A stretch of 36,987 nucleotides of DNA from the NCBI GenBank assembly GCA_900769885.1, contig CAAGIG010000066.1, forward strand, positions 1 to 36,987. The letters are read 5' to 3'. The stretch comes from Rikenellaceae bacterium. Its GTDB lineage: Bacteria > Bacteroidota > Bacteroidia > Bacteroidales > UBA932. Of this stretch, positions 30,150 to 36,987 are shown one piece after another. The notes beneath the pieces were generated by a model. It searched no databases. It was not told where the DNA came from and saw only the letters and a list, made by a program, of their open reading frames with translations. Both the position numbers and the translations under genes were made by a program. Numbering within the stretch: position 1 is the first letter of the stretch; each line of letters begins with the position of its first letter.

Positions 30150-32873
30150 ATGTCGATTAAACGTGTTTATTTCTTTGGAGGTAAAGAGGCCGAAGGAAAC
30201 GGTTCAATGAGAAACCTCTTGGGTGGTAAAGGTGCTAACCTTGCCGAAATGTGTACTTTAGGTATGCCTGTACCCGCAGGATTTACAATTACTACTGAAT
30301 GTTGTACCGAGTATTATACTCTTGGTTGTAAATACCCAGCTGAATTGGAAGCTGAAGTAAACCAAGCTCTTGCCCGTGCTGAAGAGATTATGGGCAGAAA
30401 ATTTGGTAGTAAAGAGGCTCCTCTATTGGTATCTTGCCGTTCAGGTGCGAGATCTTCAATGCCCGGTATGATGGAAACCGTTTTGAACATCGGTTTGTGT
30501 TCAGAAACCATCCCTGGTATGATTGAGAGCACTCAAAACCCCAGATTTGTTTATGACGCATATCGTCGTCTAATTATGATGTACTCTGACGTAGTTATGG
30601 AAAAAGCTGAAGGTATCGAACCTGAAGAAGGTAAAGGTATCAGAGTACAATTGGATCAAATGCTTCACGAAGTTAAAGTTAAAAAAGGATATAAGAGCGA
30701 TACAGACCTTACTGAGCAAGACCTTATCGAGCTTTGCGAGGCTTTCAAAGTAAGAGTAAAAGAAGTTCTTGGTAAAGAATTCCCTGATAACGCATACGAA
30801 CAACTTTGGGGTGGTATCGGTGCCGTATTCAAATCTTGGAATGGTAGAAGAGCTATTGCTTACCGTCGTATCGAAGGTATTCCTGATGATTGGGGAACAG
30901 CTGTTAACGTACAAGCAATGGTATTCGGTAATATGGGTTCAAACTCTGCTACCGGTGTTGCATTCTCTCGTAACCCTGCTACAGGTGAAAACAAATTCTA
31001 CGGAGAATGGTTGATCAATGCTCAAGGTGAGGACGTTGTTGCAGGTATCCGTACCCCTAACCCTCTTAACGAAGCTACCAAAAATGACCATAACAAACAT
31101 CTTGATTCATTGGAAACTGCAATGCCTGTTGTTTACAATGAACTTGATGAAATCCAAAAGAATCTTGAACTTCACTTCAAAGATATGCAAGATATCGAGT
31201 TTACCATCCAGGATGGAAAACTTTGGATGCTTCAATGCCGTGTTGGTAAGAGAACCGGTCTTGCTGCTTTGAATATGGCAATGGATATGCTTCACGAAGG
31301 TCTTATCGATGAAAAGACAGCTGTAATGAGAGTTGCTCCTGCTCAATTGGATGAGATCCTTCACCCTATCCTTGACCCTAAAGCTGAAAAGAATGCTGAA
31401 GTTGTTGCTAAAGGTCTTCCTGCAGGTCCCGGTGGTGCTGTTGGTAAGATTGTCTTCACAGCTGAAGATGCTGTTGCAGCTCAACAACGTGGTGAAAAAG
31501 TTATTTTGGTTCGTGAAGAAACCAATCCTGAAGACGTAGAAGGTATGCGTGCTGCTGACGGTCTTTTGACTGCTCGCGGTGGTATGACTTCACACGCTGC
31601 ACTTGTTGCTCGTGGTTGGGGTAAATGCTGTATCGTAGGTTGCGATGCATTGCATATCATTATGAATGGAGCTGAAAGAGCTCTAAAAATTGGAGACAAA
31701 ACATACAAAGAAGGTGATGTATTCTCTCTAAATGGTAGCAAAGGTCTTGTATATGATACAGCTATCGAAACAATGGACGCTTCTGAAAACGAAAGATTCA
31801 TTGAATATATGAATATCGTTGACAAATATCGTGTTCTAGGTGTAAGAACCAATGCTGAAAACCCTCAAGATGCTCAAAACGCTATCAATATGGGTGCTGA
31901 AGGTATCGGTCTGTTCCGTATCGAGCATATGTTCTATGGTGCAAACTCAGAACAACCTCTTGCAAAACTTAGAAAGATGATTCTTTCAAGCAACACAGAG
32001 GAGAGAGTTGCAGCTCTTGATGAACTTCGTCCTTTCGTAATCGAAGCAGTAAGAGAAACAATGAGAGTAATGGACGGTAAATCAGTTACTTTCCGTCTTC
32101 TTGACCCACCTTTGCACGAATTTGTTCCTCACACAGCTGAAAAACAACAAGAACTTGCTGATGAATTCGGTATCTCTGTAGAAGATGTTCGCAAACGTGG
32201 TGAATCTCTTCAAGAAACCAACCCTATGATGGGTCATAGAGGTGTTCGTCTTGGTATCTCATTCCCTGAAATCAGCAAAATGCAATTCAACGCTATCTTC
32301 ACAGCGACTGCACAACTCCTAAAAGAAGGTTTGAATCCAAGACCTGAAATTATGGTTCCTGTAACAGTTTCTGTTAACGAGCTTGATTTCCAAAAGAAAC
32401 TTTGCGAAGAAGTTCGCGCTGAAGTTGAAAAAGCTGAAGGTGTTAAGATTGATTACTTGTATGGTACTATGATTGAGATCCCTCGTGCTGCTATCACAGC
32501 TGACCAAATGGCTAAAACTGCACAATTCTTCTCATTCGGTACTAACGACTTGACACAGATGACTTTCGGTTTCTCTCGTGACGATATCGGTGGATTTATG
32601 AAAGATTATCTTGATAACAAGATTCTTCCTGGCGATCCATTCCAAACTATCGACAGAGAATCAGTTGGAGCATTGATTGAAACAGGTGTTACCAAAGGTC
32701 GTTCAACCAACGAAAATCTTAAGATCGGTATCTGCGGTGAGCACGGTGGTGATCCAGACTCAGTTGAGTTCTGCCATCTAATCGGAATGAACTATGTATC
32801 TTGTTCTCCTTTCCGCGTACCTATTGCAAGACTTGCAGCTGCTCAAGCAGCAATCCGTTTCCCTAAGAAATAG
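30150..32873 (+). CDS. ppdK: Pyruvate, phosphate dikinase
   Basis: Reversible conversion of pyruvate, ATP and phosphate to PEP, AMP and PPi in central metabolism, common in anaerobes. In 907 residues the N-terminal ATP-grasp domain has LLGGKGANLAEMCTLGMPVP, VSCRSGARSSMPGMMETVLN and AFSRNPATGENKFYGEWLIN. The swivelling domain carries the phosphohistidine His482 in ARGGMTSHAALVARGWGKCC. The PEP/pyruvate TIM barrel follows, with GLFRIEHMFY, FRLLDPPLHEFVPH, FFSFGTNDLTQMTFGFSRDD and catalytic Cys862 in IGICGEHGGDP. Codon use is strongly biased (GGT, GCT, CGT, CTT), the most extreme in this window, as expected of an abundant enzyme. A perfect terminator follows 31 bases after the stop. Confidence 0.98.
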   Translation: MSIKRVYFFGGKEAEGNGSMRNLLGGKGANLAEMCTLGMPVPAGFTITTECCTEYYTLGCKYPAELEAEVNQALARAEEIMGRKFGSKEAPLLVSCRSGARSSMPGMMETVLNIGLCSETIPGMIESTQNPRFVYDAYRRLIMMYSDVVMEKAEGIEPEEGKGIRVQLDQMLHEVKVKKGYKSDTDLTEQDLIELCEAFKVRVKEVLGKEFPDNAYEQLWGGIGAVFKSWNGRRAIAYRRIEGIPDDWGTAVNVQAMVFGNMGSNSATGVAFSRNPATGENKFYGEWLINAQGEDVVAGIRTPNPLNEATKNDHNKHLDSLETAMPVVYNELDEIQKNLELHFKDMQDIEFTIQDGKLWMLQCRVGKRTGLAALNMAMDMLHEGLIDEKTAVMRVAPAQLDEILHPILDPKAEKNAEVVAKGLPAGPGGAVGKIVFTAEDAVAAQQRGEKVILVREETNPEDVEGMRAADGLLTARGGMTSHAALVARGWGKCCIVGCDALHIIMNGAERALKIGDKTYKEGDVFSLNGSKGLVYDTAIETMDASENERFIEYMNIVDKYRVLGVRTNAENPQDAQNAINMGAEGIGLFRIEHMFYGANSEQPLAKLRKMILSSNTEERVAALDELRPFVIEAVRETMRVMDGKSVTFRLLDPPLHEFVPHTAEKQQELADEFGISVEDVRKRGESLQETNPMMGHRGVRLGISFPEISKMQFNAIFTATAQLLKEGLNPRPEIMVPVTVSVNELDFQKKLCEEVRAEVEKAEGVKIDYLYGTMIEIPRAAITADQMAKTAQFFSFGTNDLTQMTFGFSRDDIGGFMKDYLDNKILPGDPFQTIDRESVGALIETGVTKGRSTNENLKIGICGEHGGDPDSVEFCHLIGMNYVSCSPFRVPIARLAAAQAAIRFPKK

Positions 32874-32904
32874 GTAAATTGCTGTAAGGCAGACAACATA
32901 AATG

Positions 32905-32940
32905 ATAGTGGCATACTTCAGTGTGCCACTATTTTTTTTT
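32905..32940 (+). terminator. ppdK intrinsic terminator
   Basis: ATAGTGGCATAC (32905-32916) pairs with GTGTGCCACTAT (32921-32932) around a TTCA loop with one G-T wobble, and nine T follow (32932-32940). It is the strongest terminator in the window. Its T run abuts the -33 element of the next promoter. Confidence 0.93.
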
Positions 32941-32969
32941 GATATTGAGAACCAATTAACCTATTTTTG
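32938..32969 (+). promoter_or_regulatory. Promoter of the DUF3667 gene
   Basis: -33 TTTG at 32938-32941 and -7 TATTTTTG at 32962-32969, spaced 20 bases, 24 bases before the ATG at 32994. The first three T of the -33 box are the last of the ppdK terminator T tract. Confidence 0.78.
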
Positions 32970-32993
32970 CATTCTTTACTAAAGGGTAAAACA

Positions 32994-34088
32994 ATGAGCA
33001 AAAATAAAGAGAATCAAAGCTATACACCATATAAGAATTGTCTTAATTGCGGAGCGGAACTGAATGGAAAATTTTGCCACGAATGTGGACAACAAGTAAC
33101 CAATCCTAATCCAAGTATATGGGGGTTTGTATTTGAATATTTCAGTAACGCGATAATGTGGGATCCGAGATTCTTCAAAAGCCTTTGGACACTTATTAAA
33201 AAGCCGGGACTGCTCACACAAGAATTTATCTCAGGTAAATTCATATCATATATTCATCCTTTGAAGATGAATATGTTTATGCTCTTTATACTACTGACCC
33301 TTTTCATTTTCTTCTCAGGAACAGAGAAATTGAACAACTCTATTCAGGATATAGCTGAGAATAAGGACTTTGTATCATATATGCAATTTGACTCAGCTGT
33401 AAAAAATCCTGAATATGCGAAGAAATTGGAAGATAGTCCTTTAGACACTATAAAATTATGTGCGACACTGCTTATTGCTGAAGGGGACTATCCATTTATA
33501 ACGCATATAGAAACCATAGAGAATTATTCTGAACAATATTACGGCAAATGGATTGCAGTAGTTCCCAGTGTACTTATAGAAGATAAAATTATAGTAGAAC
33601 ATAGTGATGGATTCTACTATATCAATTCAGAAAACAACTCTCGCACCCAAGATAATCTTAGAATATTTGCCGAAGTCGGAGAAAAAATGATCAATCTTCT
33701 GACAAAGTATTTCCCATTGCTTATATTGTTCACAGCGCCCATCCTATCTTTCTCATTGCGATTAGTCAGACGAAAGGATAACTTGCCATATATCAACCAC
33801 TTCATATTCTCATTACACTATACAGCCCTATTGGAATCCATCGCAATTATGGCATTTTTGATCAATCTTGTCATTGACATTCCAATGTGGATACTTCAAG
33901 TAGTGTTCTTTACAAGTTCCTGTGCATATCTTACCATTGCATTCCGTCGTGTCTATGAGACAAAATCGTGGAGCGGGGCTATTTGCAATGCATTACTCAC
34001 AAGTTTTATTTATGCTTTGATTATTTTGTTGGCATTTGCGGTCATATTCCTTATTGCTTGTATTGGTATTGCATATACACACGCTTAA
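32994..34088 (+). CDS. DUF3667 membrane protein with zinc ribbon
   Basis: A 364-residue inner-membrane protein. A short N-terminal zinc ribbon uses Cys16, Cys19, Cys28 and Cys31 (CLNCGAELNGKFCHECGQQV). It is followed by the DUF3667 core: WDPRFFKSLWTLIKKPG, LTQEFISGKFISYIHPLKM and a membrane segment MFMLFILLTLFIFFSG at about 91-106. Residues 110-225 form a soluble, probably extracytoplasmic insert. Three or four more membrane helices follow from about 232 to the end (YFPLLILFTAPILSFSL, ALLESIAIMAFLINLVIDIP, LLTSFIYALIILLAFAVIFL). The start ATG 32994 is placed by the promoter; a TTG at 32967 lies within the -7 box. The function is unknown. It is a single gene between two promoters. Confidence 0.85.
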   Translation: MSKNKENQSYTPYKNCLNCGAELNGKFCHECGQQVTNPNPSIWGFVFEYFSNAIMWDPRFFKSLWTLIKKPGLLTQEFISGKFISYIHPLKMNMFMLFILLTLFIFFSGTEKLNNSIQDIAENKDFVSYMQFDSAVKNPEYAKKLEDSPLDTIKLCATLLIAEGDYPFITHIETIENYSEQYYGKWIAVVPSVLIEDKIIVEHSDGFYYINSENNSRTQDNLRIFAEVGEKMINLLTKYFPLLILFTAPILSFSLRLVRRKDNLPYINHFIFSLHYTALLESIAIMAFLINLVIDIPMWILQVVFFTSSCAYLTIAFRRVYETKSWSGAICNALLTSFIYALIILLAFAVIFLIACIGIAYTHA

Positions 34089-34197
34089 AAGACAAATTAT
34101 TTAATAAAAACTAACCTCATTTTGTCACAACTTAAAAGATTTTGCATTCATATACAAAAGAAGTAGTATAAACTAACATAATTCGCTCATTTTTTCG

Positions 34198-34205
34198 TAT
34201 ATTTG
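34198..34205 (+). promoter_or_regulatory. -7 box of the terminal secreted-protein cluster
   Basis: TATATTTG is a perfect TAnnTTTG match 56 bases before the first ATG of the cluster. A -33 TTTG is not obvious. No further -7 box was seen in the gaps between the four genes, which suggests one transcript. Confidence 0.6.
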
Positions 34206-34261
34206 TTGCTAACGAAAAAGAAATACGACTGCGAATTTACTAAACACTAATTCTAAAGAAT

Positions 34262-34753
34262 ATGAAATCTATTTTTAAAATCATTTGTCTTACAGCAATT
34301 TTACTAACCGCATATCCATCTGCAGCTCAGAACTACACAATGAAAAACTCTAAAAACTACGAAGTGGTTAATCTTGGAGTTGCAACTGATGGAACAAAAC
34401 TAATCAAGGTTTATGTTACTCATAGAAATAAGAATAAAGCTATAGCAGAGGCGAAGAAAGCTGCCATTGAAACAATTATTTTCAGCGGTGTTCCTTCTGC
34501 AGGAACAGTAAGTGGAACCCCTGCCCTATGTTCAATTGCTGATGAACAAAAACACGCAAGCTTTTTTGAGAAATTCTTTGAACCCGGAGGACAATTTTTA
34601 AGATATGTAAACATCACTTCGGATGATGATGCTGATATCACAAAAGTGAAAGGTGGATACAAAGTGGGAATTGTTGTTCAAGTATTGTACGATAACTTAC
34701 GCAAAGATCTTGAATCAGCAGGCATCGTAAAATCACTTAATTACGGATTCTAA
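34262..34753 (+). CDS. Secreted protein of unknown function, LPP20-like pattern (cluster gene 1)
   Basis: A 163-residue exported protein with signal peptide ending YPSAAQ (cleavage near residue 22). I do not recognise a named family. The mature part has a strand NYEVVNLGVATDGTKLIKVY, then a helix NKAIAEAKKAAIETIIFSGV whose spacing recalls the 'A...A...ai..I' helix of LPP20/FlgP-type domains, then a strand FLRYVNITSDDDADITKVKG and GYKVGIVVQVLYDNLRKDLE near the end. There is no lipobox, catalytic motif or membrane helix after the signal. It opens a four-gene same-strand cluster with gaps of 23, 11 and 31 bases and a -7 box upstream. A role in an envelope assembly is inferred only from company. 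Confidence 0.7.
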   Translation: MKSIFKIICLTAILLTAYPSAAQNYTMKNSKNYEVVNLGVATDGTKLIKVYVTHRNKNKAIAEAKKAAIETIIFSGVPSAGTVSGTPALCSIADEQKHASFFEKFFEPGGQFLRYVNITSDDDADITKVKGGYKVGIVVQVLYDNLRKDLESAGIVKSLNYGF

Positions 34754-34776
34754 TTTTGAAATAAACTACAATCTAT

Positions 34777-35748
34777 ATGAAAATCAAGAACTTATTTTTA
34801 GCAGGTCTCTTTATGCTATCTGCTTGTACTCTTTGGGGACAAGCCAAAAAACCTATTATAATGGTTATCCCAAGTGACGCATATTGTAATCGCGCCGGAT
34901 ATGTTACAACCTACCAAGACGCTAATGGAAAGACTGTTACTGTCGCTGATTATGAAAAAGCATTTATTCAGGACGAAGAATTGCGTCTTGCAATATCTGA
35001 GCTTTCAACAATTATGTCCAACAGACAATTCCCTCTGAAAGACTTGGAGGCTACTCTTAAAAACCTTAAGAATCAAAGTATTGAACAAGCTCTATTCGAG
35101 GGTTCTGCCGGTGGCAGCATCGTTGAATCGCCACTTGACAAAATCAAAAGAACAGCTAAAGCTGATATTATTATGGACCTTGACTTCAGTGTTAAGAAAA
35201 GTGGTCCCAGAAAGTATATCTCATTCAACCTCAGAGGATTGGATGCATACACCAATAAAGTTATCACAGCTGTTTCCGGTGATGGCAAGCCTTCATCATC
35301 GGCCTCAATCGGACTTTTGATCGAAGAGGCTGTCCTTAATTATATGGACTCATTCAATGCTTCTTTGCAAAACCATTTCAACGATATGTTTGAAAACGGT
35401 AGAGAAGTTGCCATTTCCATCAAAATGACCAACAACTGTCCTATATCTTTGTCTGACGATGTTGAATTTATGGGTGAGACAGTCCAACTTCAGGACATCC
35501 TCGATTACTGGATGGATGAGAACACTGTTGGTCGTCGTTTTTCAAGAGCAAATGCCGGTGACAACTTCATTGATTATGAGCAAGTTCGCATCCCTCTTTA
35601 CAAAACTGTCCTTGGAAAAGAGAGAGCTATTGATGCAAGAGGATTTGCTGTAGATTTGGGTAAATTCCTAAGTAAAGAACCTTTCAATCTCCCTTACAAG
35701 ATTTACGAAAGAGGTTTAGGTAATGTATGGATCGTTATTGGTGAATAA
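34777..35748 (+). CDS. Secreted protein or lipoprotein, possibly DUF6175-like (cluster gene 2)
   Basis: A 323-residue exported protein. The signal region reads FLAGLFMLSACTLWGQAKKP: LSAC (Cys17) fits a lipobox, while the later WGQ fits ordinary signal peptidase cleavage, so the mode of export is open. The mature start PIIMVIPSDAYCNRAGYVTT looks like the first strand of a CsgG/TolB-N-like alpha/beta domain that computes with small secreted proteins. AKADIIMDLDFSVKKSGPRKY and ISFNLRGLDAYTNKVITAVS continue that pattern, and the C-terminal third has MTNNCPISLSDDVEFMG. I recall similar Bacteroides proteins under DUF6175 but cannot confirm it. No enzymatic motif is visible. Confidence 0.68.
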   Translation: MKIKNLFLAGLFMLSACTLWGQAKKPIIMVIPSDAYCNRAGYVTTYQDANGKTVTVADYEKAFIQDEELRLAISELSTIMSNRQFPLKDLEATLKNLKNQSIEQALFEGSAGGSIVESPLDKIKRTAKADIIMDLDFSVKKSGPRKYISFNLRGLDAYTNKVITAVSGDGKPSSSASIGLLIEEAVLNYMDSFNASLQNHFNDMFENGREVAISIKMTNNCPISLSDDVEFMGETVQLQDILDYWMDENTVGRRFSRANAGDNFIDYEQVRIPLYKTVLGKERAIDARGFAVDLGKFLSKEPFNLPYKIYERGLGNVWIVIGE

Positions 35749-35759
35749 TTATTGTGATT

Positions 35760-36476
35760 ATGAAGAAAATATTTATATCGATTGCCTTAATTGCGGCATC
35801 ACTTTTTAATATCAACGGACAAAGTAAGCTAAGTGAAAATACAACCTTGGCCATTGCTTGTGAAACTCCTATTGGAATTGACAATCAGAATGCTATCACA
35901 ATTATTGAGAACAATATCAAACAGGCATTGGTTCTCAATGGTTTATCAGCTACTGAAAGTAGATTTACCACAATCACAAGCGCTGCATTGATAAACAAAG
36001 ATGTCACTGCTACAGCTCCTGCAAAATATATTAACATAATGGAGGTATCAATTTTCATAGCAGACCTTTACACGGGTGTTATCTTCGGTCAAACCTCATT
36101 TGAAATCAAAGGTGTGGGTGACTCTGATGGAGAAGCTTATATTGATGCTATTCATAAAATCAATGCAAGAAATCCAAAGTTGAGAAAACTTATTAAAGGG
36201 GCAAAAGAGTCCATTATTGAATATTTTGAGTCTCACAGTGAAGAAATTCTTGGCAGAATTGATTCATATATGAAAGCAAAGGATTACAAATCAGCAGCTT
36301 ACGAAGCATATGCAATTCCAATGGTTTGTAGAGATTTATACAACCAGGCTTCTGAAAGAATTGCTTACATTCCTGCAGAAGTTCTTTCCGGTATAAATCC
36401 TAATGCTGAAAATATTGCAAAACATTTCTACTCAGAGCCACGTGGTGAGAGAATTTGCAATGTAATCAATAAATAA
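35760..36476 (+). CDS. Secreted protein of unknown function, CsgG/FlgT-like pattern (cluster gene 3)
   Basis: A 238-residue exported protein with signal peptide ending NINGQ. I chose ATG 35760; a GTG two codons upstream (35754) shares the frame. The mature part has NAITIIENNIKQALVLNGLS followed by strands FTTITSAALINK and YINIMEVSIFIADLYTGVIF, then GQTSFEIKGVGDSDGEAYID with AIHKINARNPKLRKLI. The order 'find old alleles of n helix, strand, then G.G.S..EA...AI..I' recalls the N-terminal alpha/beta domain of CsgG/FlgO/FlgT-like envelope proteins. The C-terminal part (170-238) is helical (KDYKSAAYEAYAIPMVCRDL). No family can be named safely. It lies 11 bases after cluster gene 2. Confidence 0.66.
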   Translation: MKKIFISIALIAASLFNINGQSKLSENTTLAIACETPIGIDNQNAITIIENNIKQALVLNGLSATESRFTTITSAALINKDVTATAPAKYINIMEVSIFIADLYTGVIFGQTSFEIKGVGDSDGEAYIDAIHKINARNPKLRKLIKGAKESIIEYFESHSEEILGRIDSYMKAKDYKSAAYEAYAIPMVCRDLYNQASERIAYIPAEVLSGINPNAENIAKHFYSEPRGERICNVINK

Positions 36477-36507
36477 TTTACTCTTAAACGATAAAACACA
36501 CAAGTAT

Positions 36508-36987
36508 ATGAGAAAGATACTATCTATAATTTTGGTCCTCTGCACTTCATTGTCACTTTTTGGACAATACAAAGTTGTAGAGTCAAGCACAAGAAGAACT
36601 CCTTCCTGGGTTAATTCTGTTCAGGATCAATATCTTATCGTTTCTGCAGAAGGTCAATCCATTGAACAAGCTAAAGAAGCAGTTTTGGCTAATATCAAGA
36701 AACAGATTACACAAAGCATAGCTTCCAGAATCGTTTCAGAAAGCAACTTGTTCTCCTCAGCGCTACAAAATGATGGAACTGTAAGCAAAACACAAGTGGT
36801 GGAAACAGCGATTATATCAAGAACTGCCAAACTTCCTTTCATCAGTGAAATATCTCTTTCTAAGGCTGAAGAATACTATTGGGAGAAACGTCACTATAAA
36901 AAGAGAGGAGAATATCTCTATTTCTATGCTGTAAAATATCCATTCTCCGATTTCGAGATGAAAAAGTTGATTATGGATTATGAGGCT
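36508..36987 (+). CDS. Secreted LPP20-like protein, 3' end missing (cluster gene 4)
   Basis: The first 160 residues of an exported protein cut by the right end of the window. The signal peptide ends SLSLFGQ. The mature part shows the LPP20-type layout: RRTPSWVNSVQDQYLIVSAE, then GQSIEQAKEAVLANIKKQIT and QSIASRIVSESN, matching 'PsWv...d...y.vg.G.s...A...A...l..qi...v.s'. After that come SRTAKLPFISEISLSKAEEY, YWEKRHYKKRGEYLYFYAVK and YPFSDFEMKKLIMDYEA. LPP20-like domains occur in FlgP and in Campylobacterota surface lipoproteins; here a lipobox is absent. The start ATG 36508 is 31 bases after cluster gene 3. Full length and C-terminal domains are unknown. Confidence 0.7.
   Translation, partial: MRKILSIILVLCTSLSLFGQYKVVESSTRRTPSWVNSVQDQYLIVSAEGQSIEQAKEAVLANIKKQITQSIASRIVSESNLFSSALQNDGTVSKTQVVETAIISRTAKLPFISEISLSKAEEYYWEKRHYKKRGEYLYFYAVKYPFSDFEMKKLIMDYEA

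Noticed and set aside
1..36987. Insertion sequences, prophage, CRISPR arrays or integrase-type mobile elements
   Set aside because: No transposase, integrase, phage structural gene or direct-repeat array was found in any frame; the window reads as stable chromosome.

Overview
The window reads as an AT-rich chromosomal contig from an anaerobic Bacteroidota bacterium, most likely Bacteroidales. Four things point there. Promoters repeatedly show the Bacteroidetes -7 box TAnnTTTG, often with TTTG 19-23 bases upstream. Start codons lack strong Shine-Dalgarno sequences. Several families are typical of the phylum: DUF3575, FimB/Mfa2 anchors, DUF3667, GIN-domain proteins and golvesin-type amidases. 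The fermentative gene set (lysine-to-butyrate genes, pyruvate phosphate dikinase) fits as well. No genus can be named safely. The first 20 bases are an Illumina adapter remnant, so the left end is an assembly artefact and the first gene is cut there artificially.

Layout. 21-2313 (minus): a lysine-fermentation operon, atoD-kal-kce-kdd, running off the left end. 2671-6753 (minus): an acyltransferase, a membrane-anchored M28 peptidase and queA. 6754-7255: a gene-free AT-rich region with repeated TTTACAAA words and an operator-like palindrome in front of a small HTH regulator. 7256-10043 (plus): HTH regulator, pyrD, cinA. 10009-13017 (minus): ECF sigma factor, membrane anti-sigma-like protein, secreted GIN-domain protein and an M19 dipeptidase, packed as one operon. 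13168-16935 (plus): a HAD phosphatase and a large secreted amidase/golvesin-domain protein. 16949-18859 (minus): htpG. 19022-22449 (plus): a leader with a long-stem terminator-like hairpin, then a surface-fimbria-type cassette (DUF3575 barrel protein, OmpA-like lipoprotein, FimB/Mfa2-like lipoprotein) with no pilin gene beside it. 22506-23265: tRNA-Val, its terminator and a LysE-type exporter. 23606-24937 (minus): folC. 25027-32873 (plus): purL, phoH, ppdK. 32994-34088 (plus): a DUF3667 membrane protein. 34262 to the right end (plus): four consecutive secreted proteins, two with LPP20-like features, which I cannot assign to a known pathway.

How the genes fit together. The first operon cleaves lysine-derived 3-keto-5-aminohexanoate and deaminates and exchanges the CoA esters toward crotonyl-CoA and butyrate. 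Most of the rest is housekeeping: pyrimidine and purine synthesis, folate, queuosine, chaperone, PEP/pyruvate interconversion. The most promising uncharacterised material is the terminal secreted-protein cluster (34262-36987), the leader at 19022-19104 in front of the pilin-less fimbrial cassette, and the sigma/anti-sigma/GIN/dipeptidase operon. All calls come from reading the sequence and recalling families; no database search was run.
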